From the NCBI GenBank assembly GCA_941918925.1, contig OW799233.1, positions 144,338,223 through 144,402,222 of the forward strand: DNA of 64,000 bases. The letters run 5' to 3'. The notes beneath the pieces were generated by a model. The model was given only the letters and a program-made list of their open reading frames with translations. It ran no database searches and was not told where the DNA came from. This document shows, piece by piece, positions 11,537-22,539 of the stretch; within the stretch, counting starts at the first letter, position 1; every line of letters starts with the position of its first letter. Made by a program: the position numbers and the translations under genes. Source of the stretch: Phyto melanocephala. Taxonomy: Eukaryota; Arthropoda; Insecta; Diptera; Rhinophoridae.

Positions 11537-12794
11537 AAATGTTATATAATTATATAATTTTTTTATTACACTATACTATTTTTTAAAGTGTAATGATTTA
11601 CTTATGCTTGAGTCAATGCCTTAAGGTATTGCATACTTTTTCCAAGAGCGCTTCTTATTACTTGCTCAATCACACACAAACATATTGACAGAGGTAAAAG
11701 CAAAATATTATACTTGAAATAAAAAAACAAAAAAAAAATAATAATGTTTAAATCTTAAGGGAAATCTACAAATTATCCAAAACTTATAGTCAGATTAAAG
11801 TTTGAAATTTAAAAAAATACATGCATGCACATAATTTTTAAAATGCATTTATTCAGTTTATAACTCCAAGGTAAATTACGTAACATTAATTTTTTGCACA
11901 ATGCACAATAGCTCATAATACAATATATATTGAGTAAAATTAACTTTAATTTAACCGCATCATCAACCAGACATACCATCTCATTGAAAAGAAAATCCTG
12001 AATGAAAATAAAAAAGTGAATGAATTTTATTAAAGTATAAAAAAAAACTGTTTATACATAAAAAATACAATACCTGGACGAACATGAATGTATTGATATT
12101 TTTTTTAAAAAAATGATAAAAAAAATTAAATCGAATTGAATGAGAAAAAAACGGTATAAAAAAACGTTTAAAATGAGTTTACAAATTAATGCCTCACTGC
12201 ATTGATTGCCATTTTTAAAATACATGTACGTACACAAAAACATATACAAACCACTACATAGCGGCATTTGCACAGTGGAAAATTTACGAATTGTTTATAA
12301 TATGTATTAAAATCCATAGTGTAACATTTTGTTTAATAAAATGTAAGATTAAATTGGATTGTTTAAGCATTTTGATATAGAAATTAGAATTACAAAGAAA
12401 GATATTATTGAGAAATAACAACTATCACCGTAATGAAGTTGACCACACTCCATCCATTTGAGAAATAAATATTAAAAATACTTTATATATTTTTATGGTA
12501 TATTGCAATTTTTGATTTGATTGTTATTTTAATTCAAACTGATATATAATCATAATTCGGACAAAATTGTTTTTTAAATTTTTTATATGTGGAGATTGAC
12601 ATTTAAAATAAACGAGAGAAGTAAACGATATTCTACAGACTTCGACAGTTTCAGTTTAAAATATCTTAAAAAAAAATAAGGAGCTAATGAATCAAGACTA
12701 AATGATGGATAAATGTGCCTTGTAAATTTCTAATAATAAATATTTTATTTATTTTGGCTTGAGTGCATTCTTTTTAAGCTTTAAACCAAAAAAT
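11537..12794. other. AT-rich DNA, nothing recognised
   Basis: Short frames only, and no motif I can name. Confidence 0.4.
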
Positions 12795-12960
12795 TATGTG
12801 GGGTTATATTCGTTCTATCATTCCGTTTGTAACACATCATTTTAGACCCAAAAAAAGATATATTTTTTGATTCCTGAATTTATTTAATAATGATTTAGCT
12901 TTGTCCGTCTGTTCATCCGTCCGCCTTATGCAAGCACTACAAAGTTCGACCATTAAGTTA
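12795..12960 (+). mobile_element. Family A 5' fragment
   Basis: It preserves GGGGTTATATTCG, CATTCCGTTTGTAACACATC, TTTTAGACCC and a decayed GTCCGTCTGTTCATCCG tract in the order seen at the 5' end of intact copies, then fades out. Confidence 0.7.
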
Positions 12961-14477
12961 ACGGGATAAAATAAAACTGAGCCAAATAGATTTAAAAGAA
13001 GGAAGTAATATATTGTAATGCAGGAGTAGGCCATGTTAAAATGACCTTCTGACATCGAATTTAGAGAAAGGCTTGCGTTTTACTAATATGGATTGTTTCA
13101 CAACCGAAGATCGTGTAAACATAATTTTAGTTCACTACAAAAGAGGTGGATAAGGTGATGATTTTAAGAATAAAATTTGTTAATTTGTTTATTGATTGTC
13201 ATTATGAAAAATTGTTTAGTATGGGTGATTGCATTCGGAAAAAGTAACTGTTTGCTGCACATTATGGTATAGAGGTGAAATAAGGTTGTATGTCCTTTCT
13301 TAAATTATGCTGAAAGCCACGTTTTAACCAGCATTTTTGTAGTAAATTTTAACTACTCTTCGGCTGTTTAACAGTCTGTATTCGTAAATAGCAAATTATT
13401 CAATAAATAAGTGAAACTTCAGATGACAAATATTTAACTGCCTTGCCGCCTGCCATATTCAAACCACTAAATCCTTATCTATTTTAAGTTAGGAAAGTTT
13501 AAGTAAAATTCCCAAACTTATAATAGGTATACGCCTATGCTCAATTAGCATGTTATGCGATCTAAAGATTATAGCTCTCTTAAAAGAACTATATTCGTCG
13601 AAATATAAACTCAATTAATTCTCGACTAGGTCAAGATCCGAGTACCTCCAATATAATTCCTTAGATATTTTAACTTGAATTTCTTACGTGTTTAAAACTC
13701 GACATATTATCCACTTTAAAGTTCTTGTGTATAATACGCTCAAACTGAAAAAGGTAGTTTTCCATAGTCTTATTCTCTTCGCGTACTCTACATTTTGTTT
13801 TATTCGACAGTACCATGCAAACTCAATGAGTATTCAGCTTTTTGTTAGCTGTTAGTACACGTTTTATTCCCCTAAGTGTTGGTCTACTCAGTTTCAGAAT
13901 CTCCTTTGGTTTGTCAAGTTTTTAGTCACCTCATAGTATGTTCGTCACCTTATCGACAGTAGTATTTTTCACGTTCTGATTTGTTCTTCCATCTTCTTAA
14001 CTTTTAGTTAATTTTTGAACCTTTAGAAAAGTTTAACATTGTTCAAGGTGATGGTATTCAAAAATGATTCCATTTTAAATAATTTGTTTCAAATTATGCC
14101 TTGGTATCCATATTATATCTAGACGTTGTTGTTTTGCATGAGAGTGTATCTCACTCTTGCATTGTAGGACATTCCCAGATTAAAGGTTTTTTTGGGCTGT
14201 TCCTAAAAATACGAATTGGAGCCTCGTTGTTATTTAATAACTATAAAAGTAGAAAGTGATACTCCCACATAAAGTTAATAATATTTTTGGTCATCTCCAA
14301 CATACAGTGTGAATGATGCTTTGCATACTAATACAGTTTCCGTGAATATACAATACTGGCAATATTGCGGCTTAAAAAAATTTTACAAATACTTTAACTC
14401 CATTTTGAGACTAAATATTACAAAATAAATTATAGTTAAATAAGAAAAAAACAATATTAATTTTATAGCAAAAAAGA
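12961..14477. other. Unassigned DNA, slightly less AT-rich
   Basis: No coding family could be named. A phrase near 13088-13146 (MDCFTTEDRVNIILVHYKRGG) faintly recalls a mariner N-terminus, but it is too short to call. Confidence 0.3.
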
Positions 14478-14534
14478 ACTATACAAAATTGGTGGTGCAT
14501 ACAAAAAATGCGGCACAGCCGAATATAGCGCTCT
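14478..14534 (+). mobile_element. Family A 3' terminal fragment
   Basis: It matches the last 55 bp of family A: AAAATTGGTGGTG, then GCGGCACAGCCGAATATAG and GCTCT. Confidence 0.7.
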
Positions 14535-15005
14535 ATTGTAAAGAAATCAAATTGTGATAATGAAAGTATTTTCTGAAAAAAATATATACTTGCCTACACT
14601 AGCCACGTGAAATGAATTACGGTTTTATCGTGGCGGCGATCAATGACAAAGTGTTGAAAAAAAATATTTTCCATTTGATTTCTAGGTTTTTAACTAATTA
14701 AATCCTTTAACAATTACTAAAACTTTACTAAATTTTCAAGCAACAGCGAGTTAGAATAAAATTCACAAACAGCGAGTATTATACCTATTTATGTTTTTCT
14801 CTCATATTATCACTAGATTTTGTATACACAAGAACTTAAGCTCAAAAAAATTAAAATAATAATAAAAAAAAAATTAACAATGAAATTTTTAATTTTTTCT
14901 AATAATTTTTTTTTATTTTCTTATTTTCTTATTTAGTTTATAAAAATAATAATATTGATCTAAAGTTCTTAAAGATTTAAACAAATATCTGTTCATCATT
15001 TATAG

Positions 15006-15680
15006 CACTGTGCTAGTTGAAAAAACGGACAAGCCGGGCACCTAGCGTTTTAACATAATTCGGGTACGCTAAATCCAGTGGTGCTCTCGGTTTTTTAAGA
15101 TTGGCTCTGGTTTTCGAGATATACCGTTATATCGAAAATGGATGAGGTTGCACCACATATGTTCGCGTAACTCAAAAACGCTTTAGCTTATTCCAAAAAC
15201 TTAAAAAAACGAAATTCCGCAATAAAATTTCCTTTAAGAAAAGTAAAACTTCTTTCTAATATCCGTAGTCGTTTTAGAAAAATAATTTTTTTTTTGAAAA
15301 AAAAATTAATTTTTTTATCAAAATTTCTTAATTTTTGTTCTTTAAAAATTCATAAAAAATTAAAAAATGCAGCTAGGCTTCTAATTTTTTGCAAACATAT
15401 AAAAAACAAAGCTGCTAACAAAACAAGCCATAAATGATTAAAATCTGTTAGCAACTTTTGATTTTATTCACAAAAGTCGACAAATTTTAATTAATTTAAG
15501 AATTTCATAAAACGCAATATTTGTATGGGAGCCCCCCTAAGGGATGGTGATAAAGGGAAAGTATAATTTAAGAAAATGTTAAGAACAAAAAACAATGAAG
15601 GTCGGTCATACATTTTATCCCCCTAGGAGTGAATCCTAGGCCTTAGAAACAAATGTTGGGAATGAAAAATAAAGTTGCGC
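15006..15680 (+). repeat. Left terminal inverted repeat of the 3.55-kb transposon
   Basis: It pairs with 17883-18558 from CACTGTGC through AAAGTTGCGC with scattered mismatches and small indels. Any promoter for the transposase gene should lie in or just after it. Confidence 0.85.
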
Positions 15681-15764
15681 TGGTCATACATTTGGCCCGT
15701 TTAGGGGTATCTCAGGCGCTGCAGGTGCAAAATTTAAGGCTAGGGTTCTACGCGTATAAAAAAA

Positions 15765-15862
15765 TTTTAAATTAGTGACATGTAGCAAAACTGCTTTTAA
15801 GCTACTTTTGGAAGAATCAATGAATAAGCGCCAATCTCCAGGATTACATTCATTTTGCATTG
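15765..15862 (-). repeat. 98-bp inverted copy of the transposase exon
   Basis: The reverse complement matches 16778-16875 with a single clear mismatch (a G for A, changing Tyr to Cys in EYNPGDW). It includes the WRLFIDSS codons. It lies between the left TIR and the start codon, in opposite orientation to the gene, about 0.9 kb from its source. Confidence 0.88.
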
Positions 15863-16077
15863 TGCAACGGTATTTGGCATGGTTCTTGGAATTAAAAATT
15901 AAAACATAGTATTTTTGAATTACCTGTGATTTCAAGTTATTGGCAATAAAATCTACACCTGGAAACGGTAGAAATATTATTCGTCCTGGCTTTTTTTTTT
16001 AAAAAACATGCGACTAGTACTTTGATTAAAACAATTACAGTATAAATAAGAGTTCCTCATATATTGAAATATCTAAG

Positions 16078-17750
16078 ATGGGGCCGTGTAAAAAGTTTAA
16101 TTACTTTTGTTATGTGTGTGGGAAATATAAAAATATACCAAGTCGCCGTACCTTGTATGAATCATATTTTTCTTTAAGGGTTATATATGGTAAGAGTTGG
16201 ACACCATCAATAGTGTGTACACACTGCATTTACCATTTAAATAAGCGGGGGAAAAATGGAGATGCCATGCCATTTGGTGTTCCAATGATTTGGAGAGATC
16301 CCATAGTTCATGTTGAAGATGAGTGTTATGCGTGCATAAATTATACAGCGGGTATAAACAGAAGAAAAATGACTTATATGTCTTATACTGAAACAGCATA
16401 TGCTCGATTTCCGCTGCCACATTCTGATGAAATTACTGTTCCGGGTAGCCATATACCAACAGAACATATTCCCTCAATAATTCATTCTGTTGAAGCGGGT
16501 GGACCAGCTACTTCAATGTATCAACCGTCATGCATCACGGTTCCATGCAGTCACAATGAAATCACGCAAGATCGTCTAGATATAATGGTACGGCGTCTAA
16601 AATTATCTCAAAGACAGAGCATTCTCTTGGCAAAAGAGTTAAAACGAGCTAATATTTTAGCACCAGGTGTACAAACATACGGGGCTATCAATCGCCATAG
16701 ACGATTTACGACTTTTTTTAAATCTATTGAGAATAATTCTATTGCGTATTGTTCTGACATCCGCTGATTGGTTTTAACAATGCAAAATGAATATAATCCT
16801 GGAGATTGGCGCTTATTCATTGATTCTTCCAAAAGTAGCTTAAAAGCAGTTTTGCTACATGTCACTAATTTAAAAATTCCTATTCCGATAGCACTTAGCG
16901 CAAATACTAAAGAGACATACGCATCAATGGAAAAAATAATACAGTTAATTAAATATGAAGACCACAAGTGGAAAATATACGCAGATTTAAAAGTGGTAGC
17001 TCTTTTAAGAGGCATGCAATTGGGCTATACTAAAAATATGTGCTTCATGTGCTTATGGAATACGCGTTTCGATGGCGACCAGTACAATACACGGGATTGG
17101 GCTTTACGTGAGGAAAGCAGATTGCATAGAAACAATGTTATTGAATTACCACTTGTGTCGATGGAAAAGATTTTTCTTCCTCCACTCCACATCAAACTGG
17201 GTATTGTAAAAAATTTTATAAAAGCATTGAGCCCAGATGGTGTTGCTTTTACCGAATTGCACCGAATTTTTCCACGATTAAGCGGCATGAAATAAAAGAA
17301 GGTATGAACTCTAACTACTTTTTTAAATTAGATTTATATTTCATTTCATAATGTTTCTATTTTACAGAAATTCTTAATGGACCGGACATTTGCCGTCTTA
17401 TGAAGGACCATCAATTTGAGGTTGCATTGAATGATATCGAGCTATTGGCCTGGAATTGTGTGAAATCAGTAATAGAAAATGTATTAGGAAATCATCGGTC
17501 CGAAAACTGGCGAATTTTAATCAAAAATATGCTAACCGCATTTAAAAACTTAAACGTTAGAATGTCATTGAAAATACATTTTTTGCATTGCCATGCCGAA
17601 AAATTTAATGAACAATCACCAGCCGAGTCTGATGAACATGGCGAGAGATTTCACCAAGTAACAGCCAGGCTCGAACACTGGTATAGCGGCAAACAACTTG
17701 ATTCGCTATTAGGGAATATTTGTTGGAATCTGCAGGAGGAAGAAAAATAA
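16078..17750 (+). pseudogene. Transposase-like protein of the 3.55-kb element, two exons, two lesions
   Basis: Exon 1 starts at ATG 16078. N-terminal residues 11-14 and 47-50 form paired CxxC motifs (FCYVC, VCTHC), with further pairs at 83-86 (CYAC) and in NMCFMCLW, suggesting a zinc-binding head. Core motifs WRLFIDSS (about residue 249), YADLKVV (about 303), PPLHIKLG and, in exon 2, HGERFHQ suggest an RNase H-like fold; taking D, D and E from these as catalytic is inference. The combined length of about 535 residues matches this family, common in arthropods and cnidarians and usually uncharacterised. A TGA at 16765-16767 splits the frame (in-frame continuation, not two genes), and a missing A in the A-run near 17289-17292 shifts the frame just before the splice donor. 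The copy is thus probably inactive but young. Confidence 0.85.
17302..17367 (+). other. Intron of the transposase-like gene
   Basis: The donor GTATGA follows GAAG and the acceptor TTTTACAG precedes AAATTCTTAATGG. Joining here (phase 1) gives EILNGPDICRLMKD, the expected family sequence, provided the frameshift just upstream is ignored. A 66-bp intron is normal for flies. Confidence 0.78.
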
Positions 17751-17882
17751 ATTTCTAAATAAAAACTACTTAACAACAAAAAATTTTTGTTTGGTTATAT
17801 AAAAAATTCAAAAATTTCATCTTTTCTGAAAAAATCAAAAGTTGTAGACAGACTTTAATCACAAATAGCTTATTTTGCACCT

Positions 17883-18558
17883 GCGCAACTTTATTTTTCA
17901 TTCCCATCATTTGTTTCTAAGGCCTAGGATTCACTCCTAGGGGGATAAAATGTATGACCGACCTCCAATGTTTTTTGTTCTTAACATTTTCTTAAATTAT
18001 ACTTTCCCTTTATCACCATCCCTTAGGGGGGCCCCAATACAAATGTTGCGTTTTATGAAATTCTTAGATTAATTAAAATTTGTCGACTTTTGTGAATAAA
18101 ATCAAAAGTTGCAAACAGATTTTAATCATTTATGGCTTGTTTTGTTAGCAACTTTGTTTTTTATATGTTTGCAAAAAATTAGAAGCCTAGCTGCATTTTT
18201 TAATTTTTTATGAATTTTTAAAGAACAAAAATTTCGAAATTTTGATAAAAAAATTAATTTTTTTTTCAAAAAAAAAAATTATTTTTCTAAAATGACTACG
18301 GATATTAGAAAGAAGTTTTACTTTTCTTAAAGGAAATTTTATTGCGGAATTTCGGTTTTTTAAGTTTTTGAAATAAGCTAAAGCGTTTTTGAGTTACGCG
18401 AACATATGTGGTGCAACCTCCTCCATTTTCGAAATAACGGTATATCTCGAAAACCAGAGCCAATCTTAAAAAACCGAGGGCACCACTGGATTTAGCGTAC
18501 CCGAATTATGTTAAAACGCTAGGTGCCCAGCTTGTCTGTTTTTTCAACTAGCACAGTG
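17883..18558 (-). repeat. Right terminal inverted repeat of the 3.55-kb transposon
   Basis: Inverted partner of 15006-15680. It ends in TTTTCAACTAGCACAGTG. Confidence 0.85.
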
Positions 18559-19018
18559 TTATTAAATACGATGTGCAACTCCAATCAATTGTTGGTGAAT
18601 TAAGCGGTTTGTAGCAAAACTGTAATCAAATTCTCTGTTTATATTTAGTTTAGTGCAACATTATTTGCTTTGTTCTGGCGTTTTACTATCGAACATTTTG
18701 AATGGCTTTTAAGAAGAGACATCATTGTGCAATTGGTAATACGCCAACGGAAGATACTAAAAACTACTAATATTTGGAATTTTTTCATTAACTTTACAGG
18801 GTTTGTAAAACACATTACACTTAGCTTTTTCGTTATTAAACGCCATTATTGTTTTAAAAGTTGTAATTAGTTGGTGTCAAAGTAAAAAGTATGATAGAGA
18901 TAATATTAAATTCTTCAAACTCTTTGGTTGTTAATAAACATTGAACAATGTTGGTATTTAAGAAGAAGAAGAAAGATAAAAATCTTCTTTATTTTTGTCA
19001 TTGATATTTAAAAATAAT
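18559..19018. other. AT-rich DNA, nothing recognised
   Basis: The 66-residue frame at 18670-18870 has no family-like features. Confidence 0.35.
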
Positions 19019-19590
19019 TACTGGCATATGAGCTTTACGACTGCGCTGTATAATTTTGCAGTTCTTTTTTTAACAAATCCGATCTTATTTCGTCAAAAGT
19101 GTGTCGAATATTAGGTACTAAATGATCAATCGTTACCGGTTTGATGTACCAGCATAAAATAAGCCCAAAGGAGTCAAATAATCCGAAAGAGGTAGTCAAT
19201 TTAGAGGTGCATTCCTTAACAGGCAAATGTTTGCTGGATTAATTTCTCCTTTAAACGATTTGTAGTGATATGATGAAGTAAAAATTCAGAATTAGAGGAC
19301 CAACAACTTACTGAGACAGGCGTTGGCGCGTTTAATTCGATAGCTTCTCTATTTACGCGATACAGCTTTGATTTGGATGAATATTATTCAAAAAAGTCAA
19401 TGTGGTGGTGAATCGATTTAAAGCGTAACGTATTATTTGCTCAGATAGACGACAATGCGAGTCGTAAAGTGATTTATAAGTTTTTAAAATAGAGCGAGAA
19501 TCTTGGAAATAAATTTCCACGAAATGTAAACGTTGTTCTGTAAGACTTCGCATGGTGCTTCTCAAGTTTCCCGAAAAAAAGGCTTAGAGG
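19019..19590 (-). pseudogene. Internally deleted mariner transposase
   Basis: The 5' part (19353-19565, minus strand) reads MRSLTEQRLHFVEIYFQDSR, then SEQIIRYALNRF and LLNNIHP-like, the N-terminal DNA-binding region of rosa-like mariners. The 3' part (19035-19226) reads KPVTIDHL..NIRHTFDEI and LQNYTAQS, followed in a neighbouring frame by KAHMPVIIF, the C-terminal region. The catalytic core between them is missing and the remaining piece is about 0.57 kb. Terminal repeats were not identified. Confidence 0.7.
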
Positions 19591-21227
19591 CTTCAATAGT
19601 ATGACAGCTAGTTTTGCCGTTTTCCCACTCTGAAGTTCTATAGGTCTAAAAACACCCCTTAGATAGCAATATCAGGTTCGAAATCTTTTACTAAATTTAA
19701 AAAAAGCCAGTTAAACAGACTTAGATATGTAAATTTAGAATGATACGAGAATCTATACAACTTATGGTTTTACACGAATATTTGAAAGTGTTACAAATGA
19801 AGGTATAAACTTAATATGCCTGCCATTTTTTTAAATTTCTTTGTTGTTGGTGTGTGTATAAAAATGTATTAAAAATACACAGAAGCGAATCACTTTAGAT
19901 ACGTCTAAGAAACATTATTATATCTAGTAAAATATAAGGAAAAACATACAATCTACCAACCAACCAATTTAACTACCGTTGCAACGTGACAACAATGAAC
20001 TCTTTTGGCCTCATTCATGTTGGCTAAAGAACAACAACAAATAAAACACGGTTTACAAAAACATAAAAGAAGCGGTACTCTGTTTTGTTTTTTTTTAATA
20101 AAAAAGAACAAAAGAAAAAAGTTGTAAAAAATAGGCAACAACTTTGTACGAGACTTCCTATTGTCTGTCTTGGATTGGTTTAACGTTGGATGACACATGT
20201 TTTCATGACAATTATTTACCAAAAGAAAAATAATTATTATTAAAAATTAAATAACAAAACAAAAGTAGCGAAACATAATCTAAAGTCATAATAATTTTAT
20301 ACAGGTTTCGAATAAATAATTGATATATAAATATTCGCAAGTTTTTAAACGAAAAATTAAAAATAACATTTTAAAAAATTACCTCAATTCACTTTGAAGC
20401 CTATATATGTACATATTAAATTTTGTATTCATTTATGTGAACTATTTAATAGTATTAAATATTAACTCCCATATTCATCATCTATATAAATTTAAAATAA
20501 AAGAAAAAAAATTTTGAATAAATATCTTAAAAACAACTTATTTTAGGACCTCATTTAGGATGTTTAAAATTATAGTTAGTGATACAGTTTTGTCTACCAA
20601 AAGAGAAAACATTTTACTGGTTATTCGTTTGAACGGTGGCTAAAATTCTTTTACATAAGACTGTAGAGATTTTTTGTTGTGTTACATCATAAATAAGCCT
20701 CGCTTTTTTTTGATATTATTGCATCGCAAAAGAAGAGCTGTTACCATAAACTCAAAGGAAAAGTTGTGCCCGCAACTAGCCATAGCTCTGTTAGGAAAGA
20801 CAGTAGCCTCTTAAATTGATGCTGAACTTGTTATTGGTGGCTGTGGTGAAAGCCTAGATCCCACGTAAAAGAAAAAAAGAAAGCTCTCTTTCAAGGTGTT
20901 TGTACATGACCTATGATTGCCATTCAAACGAGGTTTGACCTCCATAAAACTCTTAGCGTATTAACCGTAAGCGAATTACTTAAATATTTATAAAACTGCC
21001 AGAAGAATTAATGTGTTTCTCTTAAATTTGATTCATGCGTTTATATTAACTAAAGGCTTCATTAGTCTTTACTTTCTGTTGTCGTTCTGTGACGTGCCGT
21101 TCTGTTGTTTAATTTTTGTGGTTACTTCTTCTGTAAAAAATCATCTGCCTTAAATTACAAGGTAATCTTACAAACACAAGCTTATTATAATTTTTGTTTA
21201 TTTTTCTTGTCAAAGTCCACAGAAAAA
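19591..21227. other. AT-rich DNA, nothing recognised
   Basis: There are only low-complexity frames such as 19953-20222, which is mostly a Phe/Lys-rich translation of poly-A/T. Confidence 0.4.
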
Positions 21228-22118
21228 ATTATAGTTAATTTTTTTTAAATTAATTAACTAATTGATTTATTATTAAATTTGAATTATATTTTTAATTTAT
21301 AGAAATTTCTGTCAGTTGAAAAAAGTATATTGAAAAATAAAATAGGAAAAATTTATTTTTTTTTGTCAAGAATTCTTTTTTAAAGAAAGGCTTTATATAA
21401 TTTTGATTAATAAAAATTAATAAAAAAAAATTTTGAATTAGAAGATTAAAATTCCACTAAGTACATATTAACAGAAAAGAGAACAGAACTTTATTGCAGA
21501 TGGGACTAAAGTCAATATTTCTTGCAGCCCGATAAATTCTGTTGGATTCTAACCTTAATATGTAAGTAGATATTGGAGTTTATTCCCTTCGTTTGATAAA
21601 TTTTTTTATGGGCAAAATTTCTTTGTGCTTAGGTCTAGGATGAACCTCCTTTATTTTTCATAATTTGATGTTTGGTTATGCCACCAGTTCCTAAATGTGT
21701 CATATTGTATTATGCTTTGTATTTTTCGTATACTTTTAATATATGCAGTGTAATTCAAAATGTATTTACCTAATAATTGATGTATGTTAAAAATAAATAT
21801 TTAAAAAGTATCACAATTTTTTCGGATTCTTTTTTTAAACAGGTTCAATAATATATATTATTGATACAATTAATACTTTATTTTAATTTATCCAAAATTC
21901 CAATAACAGGAGTGATTAAAATAATTAAAATTATTTTTATATATTAATTAATTTTTTAATACTGTTTTAATTGATATTTTTCGCAACATATTTTCAAATA
22001 AAAATATTAATTTTCATTTAATTAATAGTATCATTTTGATGATTGGAGCAAAATTAAATAATATTTTAATTAATAGTATTAATTTCGTAATTGAAATTCA
22101 TATTTATTTTTTTCTGTG
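21228..22118 (-). mobile_element. CACAG-ended TIR element, near full length
   Basis: The ends are CACAGAAAAAATTA and TTATTTTTTTCTGTG, inverted. The interior matches 51549-52507 in reverse, including GGGACTAAAGTCAATATTTC, AGATATTGGAGTTTATTCCC and TGGTTATGCCACCAGTTCC. It is non-coding and about 0.9 kb. The ends are flanked by TC on both sides, which may be chance. Confidence 0.75.
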
Positions 22119-22539
22119 TCCGTACATAAAAAAAAGAAATTGTTGTGTCAGATTTCATCTATAAGCAAACAGAGTCTCTATGTTGCAGCCACCTTTAAAA
22201 TATAGGCACCAAATATCAGCTGTTTCTCTCTCAATGGCCATCACTTAACGTTGAATTCTATTTTCTACAGGTTCGTCCACAACGGCACAGAAAGTACCAG
22301 AACAACTAACGACTTGTACACATTTTCTATTTAACAGAATGAAGTCAGCTGATTCGGAACGGAACAGAAAGTAAAGACTAATTCTACCTATGGATTGCAG
22401 ACGCAAATTTTCAAGTAGTTTGATACATCTCTTATAATAATTGCCTTCGCCAGTGTGCATTTGCTCATATTTTTAAAGCCTAACAAGCCGATATTTTAAT
22501 GACATATAATATTGTTACACTATATTATATTTAGAAGCC

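Larger units (their letters stand above)
15006..18558 (+). mobile_element. 3.55-kb DNA transposon with long terminal inverted repeats
   Basis: Two inverted repeats of about 675 bp (15006-15680 and 17883-18558) bracket a two-exon transposase-like gene. Both ends read CACTGTGCTAGTTGAAAA inward. The TIRs contain GGGCACCTAGCG, CACATATGTTCGCG and a GC-richer block with CCCTAAGGGATGG and CCTAGGAGTGAATCCTAGG. The target duplication is unclear: extending the ends to TAGCACTG/CAGTGTTA would leave TTA on both sides, which is only suggestive. I do not assign a superfamily. The encoded protein is a full-length match in layout to an uncharacterised arthropod/cnidarian family. Confidence 0.85.

Noticed and set aside
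13088..13180. Possible mariner N-terminus (MDCFTTEDRVNIIL)
   Set aside because: The similarity is too short and nothing recognisable follows it.
15684..15935. Minus-strand frame with a WRLFIDSS match
   Set aside because: It is the 98-bp inverted copy of the exon with unrelated flanks, not a separate gene.
16608..17015. Open frame of 135 codons on the minus strand
   Set aside because: It is antisense to the transposase-like gene, whose sense frame carries all the family motifs.
16768..17295. Second gene starting just after the TGA at 16765
   Set aside because: It is the same reading frame as 16078-16764 and continues the same protein family. There is no start codon at 16768 (TTG).
19953..20222. 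89-residue frame with a Phe/Lys-rich stretch
   Set aside because: Composition follows poly-A/T tracts and no family pattern was recognised.
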